A stretch of 52,077 nt of DNA, taken from the NCBI GenBank assembly GCA_049509915.1, contig JBEKZL010000012.1, positions 1-52,077 on the forward strand, read 5' to 3'. This DNA comes from JBEKYD01 sp049509915 (lineage in GTDB: Bacteria; Acidobacteriota; Terriglobia; Bryobacterales; Bryobacteraceae). Below are positions 43,908 through 52,077 of the stretch, in pieces. Within the stretch, counting starts at the first letter, position 1, and every line of letters starts with the position of its first letter. The notes under the pieces are model-generated. The model was not told where the DNA came from and made no database searches. It saw nothing but the letters and a program-made list of their open reading frames with translations. The translations under genes and the position numbers were made by a program.

Positions 43908-45391
43908 GTGAAGGCCAAAAAGTTGTAGCTGCGTCATCGGCGGCCGAACAAGTCGGGGAAGTAAGTCTGCTCGACCGGATTGTAGAAGAAGGGCGGATGG
44001 CGCGCGATCCGGCAGCCAAGGAACGCGGCAAGAACCTGGTAAAGGAATTCGTAGAGCAGGTGCTGGAAGGATCGATGACGGTGTCCAAGGACGCCGAGGC
44101 GATGATCAACGCGCGCATCGCGCAGATCGATCACCTGGTTTCGATCCAATTGAACGAAGTACTGCACAACGCGACTTTTCAGAAGCTGGAAGGCAGTTGG
44201 CGCGGCTTGAAATACCTGATGGATCAGAGCGAAACCAGCGACAAGCTGAAGATCAAGGTTTTCAACGTCACCAAGAAGGAGCTGTTGCGCGATCTGCAGC
44301 GGGCTCCGGAGTTCGACCAGAGCGCGCTGTTCAAGAAAGTGTACGAAGAAGAATACGGGGTGTTCGGCGGGGCTCCGTTCGCGTCCATGATAGGCGACTA
44401 CGAATTCGGGCGCGGGCCGGAAGACATGGAACTGCTGGAGAAGATCTCGCAGGTGGCATCGGCGGCGCACGCTCCGTTCCTGTCGGCGGCAGCGCCGGAG
44501 ATGCTGAACATGGAAAGCTTCACCGCCCTCGACGCGCCGCGCGACATGGCGAAGATATTCGACTCGAGCGAATATGCCAAGTGGAAGAGCTTCCGCCAAA
44601 GCGAGGACTCGCGCTATGTCGGGCTGACAGTGCCGCACGTGCTGATGCGGTTGCCGTACGGCAAGGACGGCGTGCAGGTGGACGGTTTCAATTACGAGGA
44701 AGGGGTGGACGGCAGCGAGCACTCGAAGTACCTGTGGGGCAACGCGGCCTACGCCTTGGGAGCGCGCCTGACGCAAGCCTTCGCGCTGTACGGATGGTGC
44801 GCGGCGATCCGCGGGGTGGAAGGCGGCGGCCTGGTAGAGGGGTTGCCAACGCACACGTTCACGACCGATTCGGGCGACGTGGCGCTGAAGTGTCCCACTG
44901 AAACCCCGGTCACCGACCGGCGTGAAAAAGAACTGGCGGACCTGGGATTCGTTCCGCTGGTGCATTGCAAAGGCACCGACTACGCGGCATTCTTCAGCGT
45001 GCAGTCGGCGCAAAAGCCGAGACAGTTCGATCAGGAAGCGGCCAATGCCAATGCGCGGCTTTCGGCGCAGTTGCCCTACATCCTGGCGGTGTCGCGTTTC
45101 GCTCACTACCTGAAGTCGATGTGCCGGGACAAGATCGGCAGCTTCATGTCGCGCAGCCAATGCGAGTCTTTCCTGAACCGTTGGATCATGAACTACGTGG
45201 CCGCGAGCGACGACGTGGGCGCCACCATCAAGGCCCAGCGTCCGCTGCGGGAGGCGAGGGTGGAAGTGGTGGAAGTGCCGGGCAAGCCGGGCGTCTATCG
45301 CGCGGTGGCTTTCCTGCGGCCTCACTTCCAACTGGATGAATTGTCGGTATCCCTGCGGCTGGTTGCGGAATTGCCGCAAGCCGCCAAGTAG
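43904..45391 (+). CDS. tssC: Type VI secretion sheath large subunit TssC
   Basis: 495 residues, full length. TssC builds the contractile outer sheath with TssB. Family segments: GSWRGLKYLMDQSETSDKLKIKVFNVTKKELLRDL, YGVFGGAPFASMIGDYEFGRGPEDMELLEKISQVA, AAYALGARLTQAFALYGWCAAIRGVEGGGLVEGLP, and the C-terminal RVEVVEVPGKPGVYRAVAFLRPHFQLDELSVSLRLVAELP. The ATGA overlap with tssB indicates coupled translation in fixed ratio. Confidence 0.96.
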   Translation: MSEGQKVVAASSAAEQVGEVSLLDRIVEEGRMARDPAAKERGKNLVKEFVEQVLEGSMTVSKDAEAMINARIAQIDHLVSIQLNEVLHNATFQKLEGSWRGLKYLMDQSETSDKLKIKVFNVTKKELLRDLQRAPEFDQSALFKKVYEEEYGVFGGAPFASMIGDYEFGRGPEDMELLEKISQVASAAHAPFLSAAAPEMLNMESFTALDAPRDMAKIFDSSEYAKWKSFRQSEDSRYVGLTVPHVLMRLPYGKDGVQVDGFNYEEGVDGSEHSKYLWGNAAYALGARLTQAFALYGWCAAIRGVEGGGLVEGLPTHTFTTDSGDVALKCPTETPVTDRREKELADLGFVPLVHCKGTDYAAFFSVQSAQKPRQFDQEAANANARLSAQLPYILAVSRFAHYLKSMCRDKIGSFMSRSQCESFLNRWIMNYVAASDDVGATIKAQRPLREARVEVVEVPGKPGVYRAVAFLRPHFQLDELSVSLRLVAELPQAAK

Positions 45392-45407
45392 CACTCAACC
45401 CTTAACC

Positions 45408-45433
45408 GCCCGCGCTCCGAGGGGGGCGCGGGC
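45408..45433 (+). promoter_or_regulatory. Intercistronic hairpin before hcp
   Basis: GCCCGCGC and GCGCGGGC form a perfect 8 bp stem around 10 nt in the 69 nt gap between tssC and hcp. Such a hairpin could protect a processed hcp mRNA 5' end. Confidence 0.5.
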
Positions 45434-45460
45434 ACCAAATACATCAGAGGAGAATACAAG

Positions 45461-45946
45461 ATGGCCGTAGAAATGTTTTTGACTATTAAAGGGGTCACCG
45501 GAGAGGCGCAGGCAAAAGGCTTTACGGGCTGGATCGACATATTCAGCTATAGCGTAGGAGCGTCGAACCCCACGACCGTGGGAACGGGAACCGGTTCGGG
45601 CGCGGGCAAAGTGGATGTATCGTCGATGTCGATTCAGAAGACCATCGATACCGCCACGCCGCCGCTCTTTCTGAATTGCGCTTCGGGCAAGCACTTCGCC
45701 ACGGCGCAACTGAAAGTCAGGGAAGCGGGCGGGGACGTGCCGGTGGAATTCCTGGTAATCGACTTCACCCAGGTATTCATCGACAGCATCAGTTGGGGCG
45801 GGTCGGCCGGCGGCGGGAAGCCCTCGGAGAGCGTTTCTTTCAGTTTCGCGACGATCAAGTTCACCTATACGTCGCAGTCGGCGACAGGTACGGGTTCGGG
45901 TCCAGTGCCGTTCGGCTGGAACATTTTGACGAACGTCCAGTTGTAA
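45461..45946 (+). CDS. hcp: Type VI secretion tube protein Hcp
   Basis: 161 residues after a strong AGAGGAG. Hcp hexamers stack into the inner tube and are secreted. Visible: EMFLTIKGVTGEAQAKGFTGWIDIFSYSVG, MSIQKTIDTATPPLFLNCASGKHFATAQLKVREAGGD, EFLVIDFTQVFIDSISWGG and ESVSFSFATIKFTY. The gene is flanked by two hairpins, fitting the need for more Hcp than the other components. Confidence 0.95.
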   Translation: MAVEMFLTIKGVTGEAQAKGFTGWIDIFSYSVGASNPTTVGTGTGSGAGKVDVSSMSIQKTIDTATPPLFLNCASGKHFATAQLKVREAGGDVPVEFLVIDFTQVFIDSISWGGSAGGGKPSESVSFSFATIKFTYTSQSATGTGSGPVPFGWNILTNVQL

Positions 45947-45967
45947 TCGCCGCGCAAGCGGAACGGG

Positions 45968-45995
45968 CTGGGCTGGCGGATCGGCGCCAGCCCAG
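45968..45995 (+). promoter_or_regulatory. Hairpin after hcp
   Basis: CTGGGCTGGCG and CGCCAGCCCAG form a perfect 11 bp stem around GATCGG, 21 nt after the hcp stop, with no T-tract. It fits an mRNA stabiliser or partial terminator. Confidence 0.6.
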
Positions 45996-46071
45996 TCGTG
46001 TGTTGGGGCTGTCGGGCTGGCGCCCGGCCGGACCGGGCCCAGTGGGCGCCCATAATCGGTCCGCAGGTTAC

Positions 46072-46102
46072 CCACCTGCCCCACAGGGTGGGTGGCAGGT
46101 GG
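46072..46102 (+). repeat. Inverted repeat before tagJ
   Basis: CCACCTGCC and GGCAGGTGG (9 bp, perfect) around 13 nt, 38 nt before the tagJ start. Confidence 0.5.
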
Positions 46103-46140
46103 CTTAGGCGAACAAGGTTGGACAACAGGGACGAGGGACG

Positions 46141-46869
46141 ATGACTGCCAAAGAACTTTATCGGGCCGGCAAGCTGAACGATGCGATTCAGGCCCTGAAT
46201 CAAGAGCTGCGCAACAATCCGACCGATTTGAAGCAGCGTATTTTTCTGTTTGAGCTGCTGTGTTTCGCGGGAGAGTACGACCGGGCGGAGAAACACCTGG
46301 CGGTGCTGTCGGAAGCGAGCGCGGAAGCGGCGACGGGCGCGCTGTTGTACCGGGCGGCGCTGATGGGCGAGCGTTCGCGCAACGATCTGTTCGAGAAAAA
46401 GGAATATCCCTCGGGGGCGGTGAACCCGGTAACAGGAACGTTAAACGGGAAGCCGTTCGAGGAGTTGGAGGACGCGGACGAGCGGGTGGGAGCCCGGCTC
46501 GAGATCTACGCGGCGGGCCAACTGATGTGGATTCCGTTCGAGCACCTGGCATCGGTGGAAATGCAGGCGCCCAAGCGGCTGCGAGATCTGCTGTGGGCTC
46601 CGGCGCTGGTTCACACGGGGCCGTCGTTCAAGGGGGCGGAGTTGGGTGAGGTGCTGGTCCCGGTGGTGGCGCCGCTCAGTTTCCGCCACGCCGACGATGC
46701 CGTCAGGCTGGGCCGCTCGACCGTATGGGAAGAGCAGGCCGACGGCCAGGTCGTGCCTTTCGGCCAGAAGATGCTGCTGGTGGACGGCGAGGAGGTTCCC
46801 ATTCTGGAGGTCCGCCGGATCGAAATCGCCGCCGCGGACTCCGCGCTAGACGAACATGCCACTGCGTGA
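46141..46869 (+). CDS. tagJ: Type VI secretion accessory protein TagJ (ImpE family)
   Basis: 242 residues. It starts with a TPR-like helical part (AKELYRAGKLNDAIQALNQELRNNPTDLKQRIFLFELLCFAGEYDRAEKHL), then the ImpE region (PFEELEDADERVGARLEIYAAGQLMWIPFEHLASVEMQAPKRLRDLLWAPA). TagJ binds TssB and is thought to modulate sheath dynamics or ClpV recycling. It is found only in some T6SS subtypes. The stop overlaps the tssA start by 14 nt. Confidence 0.9.
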   Translation: MTAKELYRAGKLNDAIQALNQELRNNPTDLKQRIFLFELLCFAGEYDRAEKHLAVLSEASAEAATGALLYRAALMGERSRNDLFEKKEYPSGAVNPVTGTLNGKPFEELEDADERVGARLEIYAAGQLMWIPFEHLASVEMQAPKRLRDLLWAPALVHTGPSFKGAELGEVLVPVVAPLSFRHADDAVRLGRSTVWEEQADGQVVPFGQKMLLVDGEEVPILEVRRIEIAAADSALDEHATA

Positions 46870-48706
46870 GGATCTGCTCACTCCCATCCCCGGGGACAAC
46901 CCGGCGGGACAGAACCTGCGCTACGCGCCCGTCTACGACAAAATCAAGGAAGCCCGCCGCGAGGACGACGAAGCGCCGCAAGGCCTGTGGAAGTACGAGC
47001 GCAAGACGGCGGACTGGCCGCAGGTGATCAAGCTGACCGGCGAGACGCTGGCCACCAAAAGCAAAGACCTGCAATTGGCGGTATGGCTGGCGGAGGCCCA
47101 CCTGCGGCGCGAGGGAATCGGGACCCTGCAGCCCTCGATCGACATGATGCGGGGCCTGATCGAGAACTTCTGGGACACGCTTTACCCGGAGGTGGAGGAC
47201 GGCGACGCGGAGATGCGTTCGGCGCCGCTGCAATGGTTCGGCGACCGGTTGGATCTCGCCATCAAACGCAGCGTTGTCACTAAAGGCAAGCTGGATTACA
47301 ACAAGTACAAGGAGTCGCGTACGGTCCCCACCGAAGAGGAGGCCAACGCGAGCGACAGCAAGGCCGCGGCGCGCGAGCAAGCGGTCAAGGAAGGCAAGAC
47401 GACGCCGGAGGAGTTCGACAAAGACTTCGCCGCCACGCCAAAGAAGTTCTACGCCGACCTGGTGGAGACTTTCGATCGCACGCTGGAATCGCTGGCGGCC
47501 CTCGGGGAGCTCGCGAACGAGAAGTTCGGCGACGTGGCGCCGTCGTTCGGCACCATGGAAAAGGCCCTGGTCGAAGTGCGGCAGGTGGTGCACATTCTGC
47601 TGCAGAAGAAGCGGGAGTCGGAGCCTGACGAGCCGGTAGCGGCGCCCGAACCCGAGCCGGAACCGGAACCCGAACCGGAGATAGCGGCGGGGCCGCCGGC
47701 GCCGGTACCAGCCGTGCCCGCGCCAGTGCGCGCGCCGTCCAGGCCGGCAGGGGGCTTGTCCGCCGAACCGGTGGATGCGGCCGACGCGGTAGCGCGGGTC
47801 GTGGCGGCGGCCAAGTTTCTGCGCGCGAAGGATGAATCGAGCCCGGCGCCGTACTTGTTGTTGCGCGGTTTACGCTGGGGCGAACTGCGGGCGGGAGGCG
47901 GACAGATCGACGAACGGCTGCTGTTGCCGCCGGCCACCGAAGTGCGACAGCAGCTCAAGAGCCTGGCGCTGGAGTCCAACTGGCAGGAAGTCTTGAAAGT
48001 GGGCGAGACGGCCATGGGCCAGGAGTGCGGGCGCGGATGGCTGGACCTGCAGCGTTACATTGTGCGCGCGTGCCAGGAAGTGGGAGGTGGGTACGAGGCG
48101 ATCCGTTTGGCAGTAGTTTCCGAGCTAAAGGCTCTGCTCACGGATTATCCGCAGCTCACGGAGATGACGCTGATGGACGACACGGCCACCGCCAACGCGG
48201 AGACGCTGGCGTGGTTGAAGCAAGAGGTGGTACCGCCTCCGCCCGAGCCGCCGGCGTATCAACCACCGCCGGAACCGGAACCGGCCTACGCACCGCCGGC
48301 GTGGCAGCAACATCAGGAGACGGCTGCAGCCGAAGCGCCGCCGGACGCATTCGATCTGGCCATGCAGGCGGCCCGCTCCGGCCGGCCGCAAGAGGGAATC
48401 GAACTGCTAATGCGGGAGCTGGCCCAGGAACGGAGCGGGCGTGCCCGCTTCCAGCGCAAGGCGCAGGTGGCGCAGTTGTGCGTGAGCGCGGGACACGAGG
48501 CGATCGCGCACCCGATTCTGCAGGAACTGGCGGCGGAGATCGAGCGGTTGCACCTGGAAGAGTGGGAGGCACCGGACCTGATCGCGCATCCGCTGGCGCT
48601 GTTGTACGCGTGCCTGGAGAAGGACACGCCGCCGGAACAGCGGCAAAAGCTGTATTCCTGGATCTGCCGGCTGGACCCGTTGCAGGCGCTGACGATTACG
48701 AGGTAG
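46856..48706 (+). CDS. tssA: Type VI secretion cap protein TssA
   Basis: 616 residues. The N-terminal ImpA domain is clear (LLTPIPGDNPAGQNLRYAPVYDKIKEARREDDEAPQGLWKYERKTADWPQVIKLTGETLATKSKDLQLAVWLAEAHLRREG, LIENFWDTLYPEVEDGD). A Pro/Glu-rich stretch at ~260-300 and another at ~460-490 separate the domains, and the C-terminal part is helical. TssA primes and caps the growing tube-sheath. The Pro/Glu linkers are long for the family. Confidence 0.92.
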   Translation: MPLREDLLTPIPGDNPAGQNLRYAPVYDKIKEARREDDEAPQGLWKYERKTADWPQVIKLTGETLATKSKDLQLAVWLAEAHLRREGIGTLQPSIDMMRGLIENFWDTLYPEVEDGDAEMRSAPLQWFGDRLDLAIKRSVVTKGKLDYNKYKESRTVPTEEEANASDSKAAAREQAVKEGKTTPEEFDKDFAATPKKFYADLVETFDRTLESLAALGELANEKFGDVAPSFGTMEKALVEVRQVVHILLQKKRESEPDEPVAAPEPEPEPEPEPEIAAGPPAPVPAVPAPVRAPSRPAGGLSAEPVDAADAVARVVAAAKFLRAKDESSPAPYLLLRGLRWGELRAGGGQIDERLLLPPATEVRQQLKSLALESNWQEVLKVGETAMGQECGRGWLDLQRYIVRACQEVGGGYEAIRLAVVSELKALLTDYPQLTEMTLMDDTATANAETLAWLKQEVVPPPPEPPAYQPPPEPEPAYAPPAWQQHQETAAAEAPPDAFDLAMQAARSGRPQEGIELLMRELAQERSGRARFQRKAQVAQLCVSAGHEAIAHPILQELAAEIERLHLEEWEAPDLIAHPLALLYACLEKDTPPEQRQKLYSWICRLDPLQALTITR

Positions 48707-48710
48707 CCTT

Positions 48711-49211
48711 ATGCCGCGCTGGGAACCGGAACAGACCGTAACGCTGTCGCTGATGGAGCGCCTGATCGATCGGGAACCGAAAAGCGCCACCGAGACTCCC
48801 ATGACACGGGCGCAATCGCTGCGCCTGTTGAAGAGCTCGCTGCGGCGCGACCTGGAATGGCTGCTGAATTCGCGTCAGAACCCGGAGGCGGTGGGTGGGG
48901 AGTACCGCGAACTGGAGCGGTCGCTGTTCAATTACGGGTTGCCGGACACGACGTCGCTGAGCTGGACTTCAGTGAGCGACCGGCAGAGGCTGACGCGTTT
49001 GATCCAGGCGACGCTGGCCCGGTTCGAGCCGCGCATCAGCCGGTTGAAGGTGATCCCGCTGGAATCGACGGGCATGGCGCGGCACATCATGCGATTTCAG
49101 ATCGAAGGGCTCCTGGACATGGACCCGGCGCCCGAGCACATTTCCTTCGATACGGTGCTGCAGTTGTCGAGCGGCGATTTCCAAGTCAAGGGAGAGCCGA
49201 GTGCGGGATGA
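48711..49211 (+). CDS. tssE: Type VI secretion baseplate protein TssE
   Basis: 166 residues, resembling the T4 gp25 lysozyme-like wedge. SLMERLIDREP at the start, then SLRRDLEWLLNSRQ, YGLPDTTSLSW, LIQATLARFEPRISRLKVIPLE and the C-terminal beta part (HIMRFQIEGLLDMD). It docks the sheath to the baseplate. It starts 4 nt after tssA and overlaps tssF by 11 nt. Confidence 0.93.
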   Translation: MPRWEPEQTVTLSLMERLIDREPKSATETPMTRAQSLRLLKSSLRRDLEWLLNSRQNPEAVGGEYRELERSLFNYGLPDTTSLSWTSVSDRQRLTRLIQATLARFEPRISRLKVIPLESTGMARHIMRFQIEGLLDMDPAPEHISFDTVLQLSSGDFQVKGEPSAG

Positions 49212-51045
49212 GCTGCTGCTGTATTACGAGCGTGAGCTTTCCTTTCTACGGCAAATGGGCGCGGAGTTTGCCGCCAAGTACCCGAAGATCGCCTCGCGGC
49301 TGATCATCGAGCCTGACAAGTGCGAGGACCCGCACGTGGAGCGGCTGCTGGAAGGGTTCGCTTTTCTGGCGGCGCGGGTTCATCTCAAGATCGACGACGA
49401 ATTTCCGGAGATCACCGAGGCGCTGCTCAACATTCTGTACCCGCATTACCTGCGGCCGATACCGTCCATGTCGATAGCGGAATTCTCGGCGGATCCGGTG
49501 CAGATACCGCCGGCGGTGGGGCTGCGGCTGGAACGCGGTTCGGTGCTGCGATCGCGGCCCGTGAACGGGATTCCGTGTAAATTCCGCACCTGCTACGATC
49601 TTCAGCTTTGGCCGATGGCGGTGGCGGAAGCGGAGTGGACGGTGCCGGACCGGCTGCGGCCGGCGGTGAAAGTATCCGACGCGGCGGCGGCGGTACGGAT
49701 CGACCTGCGCGTGCTGGCGGACCTGAATTTCGCCAAGCTGACGGGGCTTCGTTCGCTGCGGTTTTACCTGAGCGGCGAGGCCAACCTGATTCACAATCTG
49801 TACGAGCTGGTGGCGAACAACTGCGCGCAGATTCTGGTGCGCGATCCAACCCCGAAAACGCGCGTCGAACCGCTGAACTTGCCGGCGGGCTCGTTGCGTC
49901 CGGTCGGATTCGGGGAAGACGAATCGATGCTGCCCTATCCGCGGCGGTCGTTTCTGGGCTACGGACTGCTGCAGGAGTATTTTTGTTTTCCGCAGAAATT
50001 TTTCTTTTTCGATCTGGACGGGTTGGACCGGCTGGCGGAGGCGGGTTTCGGGGCGCGGGCGGAAATCATTTTGCTGATCTCGCCATTTGAGCGCGCGGAC
50101 CGGCGCCAGGCGTTGGAGTTGGGGGTTTCGGCGAAGACGTTCCGGCTGGGTTGCGCGCCGATCGTAAACCTGTTTCCGCATACGGCAGAGCCGATTCTGC
50201 TGTCGCACCGCAGCTACGAGTACCCGATCGTGCCGGACGTCAGCCGGCGCACGGCAATGGAGGTTTTCGAAGTCACCGAAGTGGTGAGCGCGAACCCGCA
50301 ATCGCAGGAAGTGACCCGTTTCGAGCCTTTTTATTCTTTTCGGCACGGGTCGACGCGCAACAAGATTCAGGCGTTCTGGCACGCGGCCCGGCGCCGGTCG
50401 GCGGCGAGGGACGATGAAGGCACGGACGTGTATCTGGCGCTGGTGGACCTTTCCTCGCGGCCGGTTCGTCCGGACGTAGATGCGCTGACGGTGCGTACGA
50501 TCTCGACCAATCGCGACCTGCCGGCGCGGCTTCCGTTTGGGAACGAAACGGGCGATTTCGAGCTGGAAGGCGTGGTGCCGATGAAGCGCATCGTGGCGCT
50601 GATGAAGCCCACCGACACGCTGCGGCCGGCGGTGGGGAAGGATACGTTATGGCGCCTGGTGAGCCAGCTTTCGCTGAATTACCTGTCGCTGGTGACGGAT
50701 GGGCGCGAGGCGTTGCAGGAACTGCTGCGGGTTTATAATTTCACCGGCTCGACGTACGCCGATAAACAGATCGAAGGGTTGGTGGGACTGAGCAGCCGGC
50801 GGCATTTCGCGCGCGTGGTCTCCGAGGGGGTGAGCTCGTTTGCGCGCGGCGTGCAGGTGGACATGGAGTTCGACGAGGAGCAATTTGTGGGCGGCGGCGT
50901 ATACCTGTTCGCCGCGGTGCTGGAGGCGTTCCTGGGATTATACGTTTCGTTGAACAGCTTCAGCCAACTGCGCGTGCGGACGCGGCAGAGAAAGGAGAAC
51001 TTGTGCCAATGGCCACCGCGAGCCGGCCAGAAGATTCTGCTTTAG
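49201..51045 (+). CDS. tssF: Type VI secretion baseplate protein TssF
   Basis: 614 residues from GTG 49201. LLLYYERELSFLRQMGAEFAAKYPKIASRL, DPHVERLLEGFAFLAARVHLKIDDEFPEITEALLNILYPHYLRPIPSMSI are the hallmark TssF N-terminus; FRTCYDLQLWPMAV, RFYLSGEANLIHNLYEL, YPRRSFLGYGLLQEYFCFPQKFFFFDL and LCQW near the end also fit. It forms the wedge with TssG and TssE. The C-terminal 43 nt overlap tssG. Confidence 0.95.
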   Translation: MRDELLLYYERELSFLRQMGAEFAAKYPKIASRLIIEPDKCEDPHVERLLEGFAFLAARVHLKIDDEFPEITEALLNILYPHYLRPIPSMSIAEFSADPVQIPPAVGLRLERGSVLRSRPVNGIPCKFRTCYDLQLWPMAVAEAEWTVPDRLRPAVKVSDAAAAVRIDLRVLADLNFAKLTGLRSLRFYLSGEANLIHNLYELVANNCAQILVRDPTPKTRVEPLNLPAGSLRPVGFGEDESMLPYPRRSFLGYGLLQEYFCFPQKFFFFDLDGLDRLAEAGFGARAEIILLISPFERADRRQALELGVSAKTFRLGCAPIVNLFPHTAEPILLSHRSYEYPIVPDVSRRTAMEVFEVTEVVSANPQSQEVTRFEPFYSFRHGSTRNKIQAFWHAARRRSAARDDEGTDVYLALVDLSSRPVRPDVDALTVRTISTNRDLPARLPFGNETGDFELEGVVPMKRIVALMKPTDTLRPAVGKDTLWRLVSQLSLNYLSLVTDGREALQELLRVYNFTGSTYADKQIEGLVGLSSRRHFARVVSEGVSSFARGVQVDMEFDEEQFVGGGVYLFAAVLEAFLGLYVSLNSFSQLRVRTRQRKENLCQWPPRAGQKILL

Positions 51046-52049
51046 ACCTGGAGCGCTGGCCGGTGGCGGAGTCACTGGTACAGGAGCCGTACCGTTTCGA
51101 GTTTTTCCAGGCGGTGCGGCTGTTGGCGCGCATGTTTCCGCAACGCCAGGTGGTGGGGCGGTTCTCCAATCCGCGCGACGAAGTGGTGCGGTTGGGGGTG
51201 AATCCCAGCATGGCGTTTCCCGCCAGCCAGGTGCAGGAGATCGAGACTTCGCTCGACGGGCCGGTGGAAATGCGGGTGAATTTCATGGGGCTGATCGGCC
51301 CGCTGGGAGTGCTGCCGGTGCCCTACAGCGAGATGGTGCTGGAGCGCATGCGGGCTCGCGACAACACCACGCGCGACTTTTTCGACATCTTCCATCACCG
51401 CATGATTTCCTTGTTTTTCCAGGCTTGGGAGAAGTACCGCTTCACCATCGCTTACGAGCGCGGGGAAAGAGACCTGTTTTCGCGCCACCTGCTGGCGACG
51501 ATCGGGCTGGACACGCCGGGCCTCGAAAACCGCCAGCACGTGAGCGACGATTCGCTGCTGTTCTACAGCGGGCTGCTATCGCTGGAGGCGCGGTCGGCGC
51601 TGGGATTGCGTCAGATCCTGCTGGATTATTTCGGTGTGCCGGTGGAGATCGACCAGTTCGTGGGCGCGTGGTACCCGCTGGAACCGGAGGCGCAGTGCGC
51701 GCTGGACGAGAGCGGTCGGGATTCGGAGAGTTTGGGTTTCGGCTGCGTGGTGGGGGACGAAGTTTGGGACCAGCAGTCGCGGGTGCGCATCCGGCTGGGG
51801 CCGCTGGAGTTGGCCGATTACCAGGAGTTTCTGCCGGGCGGTGGCGCGCACCGGGCCCTGCGCGCGCTCACGGCATTTTATGCGGGCAGTGAATTCGATC
51901 TGGAGTTGCAATTGATTCTGCGCCGGGACGCGGTACCTCCCTGCGAACTTGCGGGAGCCGAACCGGAGGCCCCGCTGTTGGGATGGACGAGCTGGATGAA
52001 ATCGGCTCCGTTCCATCGCGATCCGGGTGAAACCATTCTGGAGATATAG
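51003..52049 (+). CDS. tssG: Type VI secretion baseplate protein TssG
   Basis: 348 residues. GTG 51003 is about 6 nt after AAAGGAG; ATG 51009 is the alternative. PYRFEFFQAVRLLARMFPQRQ, FPASQVQEIE, MRVNFMGLIGPLGVLPVPYSEMVLERMRARDNTTRDFFDIFHHRMISLFFQAWEKYR are characteristic of the family. It completes the baseplate wedge. The gene overlaps tssF by 43 nt, the largest overlap in the operon. Confidence 0.95.
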   Translation: MPMATASRPEDSALDLERWPVAESLVQEPYRFEFFQAVRLLARMFPQRQVVGRFSNPRDEVVRLGVNPSMAFPASQVQEIETSLDGPVEMRVNFMGLIGPLGVLPVPYSEMVLERMRARDNTTRDFFDIFHHRMISLFFQAWEKYRFTIAYERGERDLFSRHLLATIGLDTPGLENRQHVSDDSLLFYSGLLSLEARSALGLRQILLDYFGVPVEIDQFVGAWYPLEPEAQCALDESGRDSESLGFGCVVGDEVWDQQSRVRIRLGPLELADYQEFLPGGGAHRALRALTAFYAGSEFDLELQLILRRDAVPPCELAGAEPEAPLLGWTSWMKSAPFHRDPGETILEI

Positions 52050-52059
52050 GAGACAAAGC

Positions 52060-52077
52060 ATGGACTTGATGAAACCG
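52060..52077 (+). CDS. Start of the next T6SS gene (truncated by window)
   Basis: Only MDLMKP is seen, after AGGAGA. In many T6SS operons the next gene is the ClpV ATPase (tssH), but six residues cannot show it. Confidence 0.4.

Noticed and set aside
43934..45394. 486-codon minus-strand frame over tssC
   Set aside because: Antisense of the sheath gene without motifs.

Overview
The window is GC-rich, gene-dense bacterial DNA. It most resembles an Acidobacteriota genome of the Solibacter/Bryobacter type. This rests on family-level recognition, not a database match: a secreted protein combining a TIGR03118-like N-terminal region with a Solibacter-type (TIGR03437-like) C-terminal domain, a Pkn-type kinase fused to a long TPR tail, MqnC of the futalosine menaquinone route, and many short hairpin repeats placed directly after stop codons.

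Layout. 1-5187 (+): a 5'-truncated serine hydrolase, an ACT-domain protein of a type I associate with methanogens, and two secreted propeller-like proteins. 5315-13026 (-): a tandem cyclophilin, an MFS transporter, an SDR, aconitase and a B12-binding radical SAM enzyme. 13561-16173 (+): a compact restriction-modification cassette with a C5 cytosine methyltransferase, a candidate PD-(D/E)XK endonuclease and a Vsr mismatch nuclease. 16191-26684: DUF1015, TolC, a secreted protein, a Ser/Thr kinase with a small partner, mqnC and an aminotransferase. 26875-27864: two 5'-truncated fragments, of a GH32 fructosidase and a tryptophanase, joined head to head. 28058-34148 (-): ThuA-like protein, membrane protein, His-rich Ser/Thr-rich protein, VOC protein, transketolase, alpha/beta hydrolase. 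34508-35202 (+): a HicAB toxin-antitoxin pair, beside the remnant of a second copy of the hydrolase gene. 35290-38872: an MGDG-synthase-like glycosyltransferase diverging from an OlsF-like bifunctional acyltransferase, followed by a tiny glycine-rich membrane protein. 38967-39208: a decayed VapBC-type pair. 39357-43024: a GT41 O-GlcNAc-transferase-like protein translationally coupled to a methyltransferase. 43392-52077: a type VI secretion operon in the order tssB-tssC-hcp-tagJ-tssA-tssE-tssF-tssG, with a next gene starting at the window edge.

How the genes work together. The T6SS genes are tightly overlapped and encode sheath (TssBC), tube (Hcp), baseplate (TssEFG) and cap (TssA) parts; the membrane complex, ATPase and spike are not in the window. 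The 35290-38607 pair points to phosphate-free membrane lipids (glycolipid and ornithine-type lipid). The defence and addiction modules (RM-Vsr, HicAB, decayed VapBC) together with the two-gene chimera mark the accessory parts of an otherwise housekeeping region.

At least five families of short inverted repeats recur, mostly just after stop codons. Several genes (acnA, the VOC gene, the aminotransferase) show a TANNNT hexamer exactly 7 nt before the start codon and no clear Shine-Dalgarno, as expected for leaderless mRNAs. I found no tRNA, rRNA, CRISPR array, complete insertion sequence or prophage.
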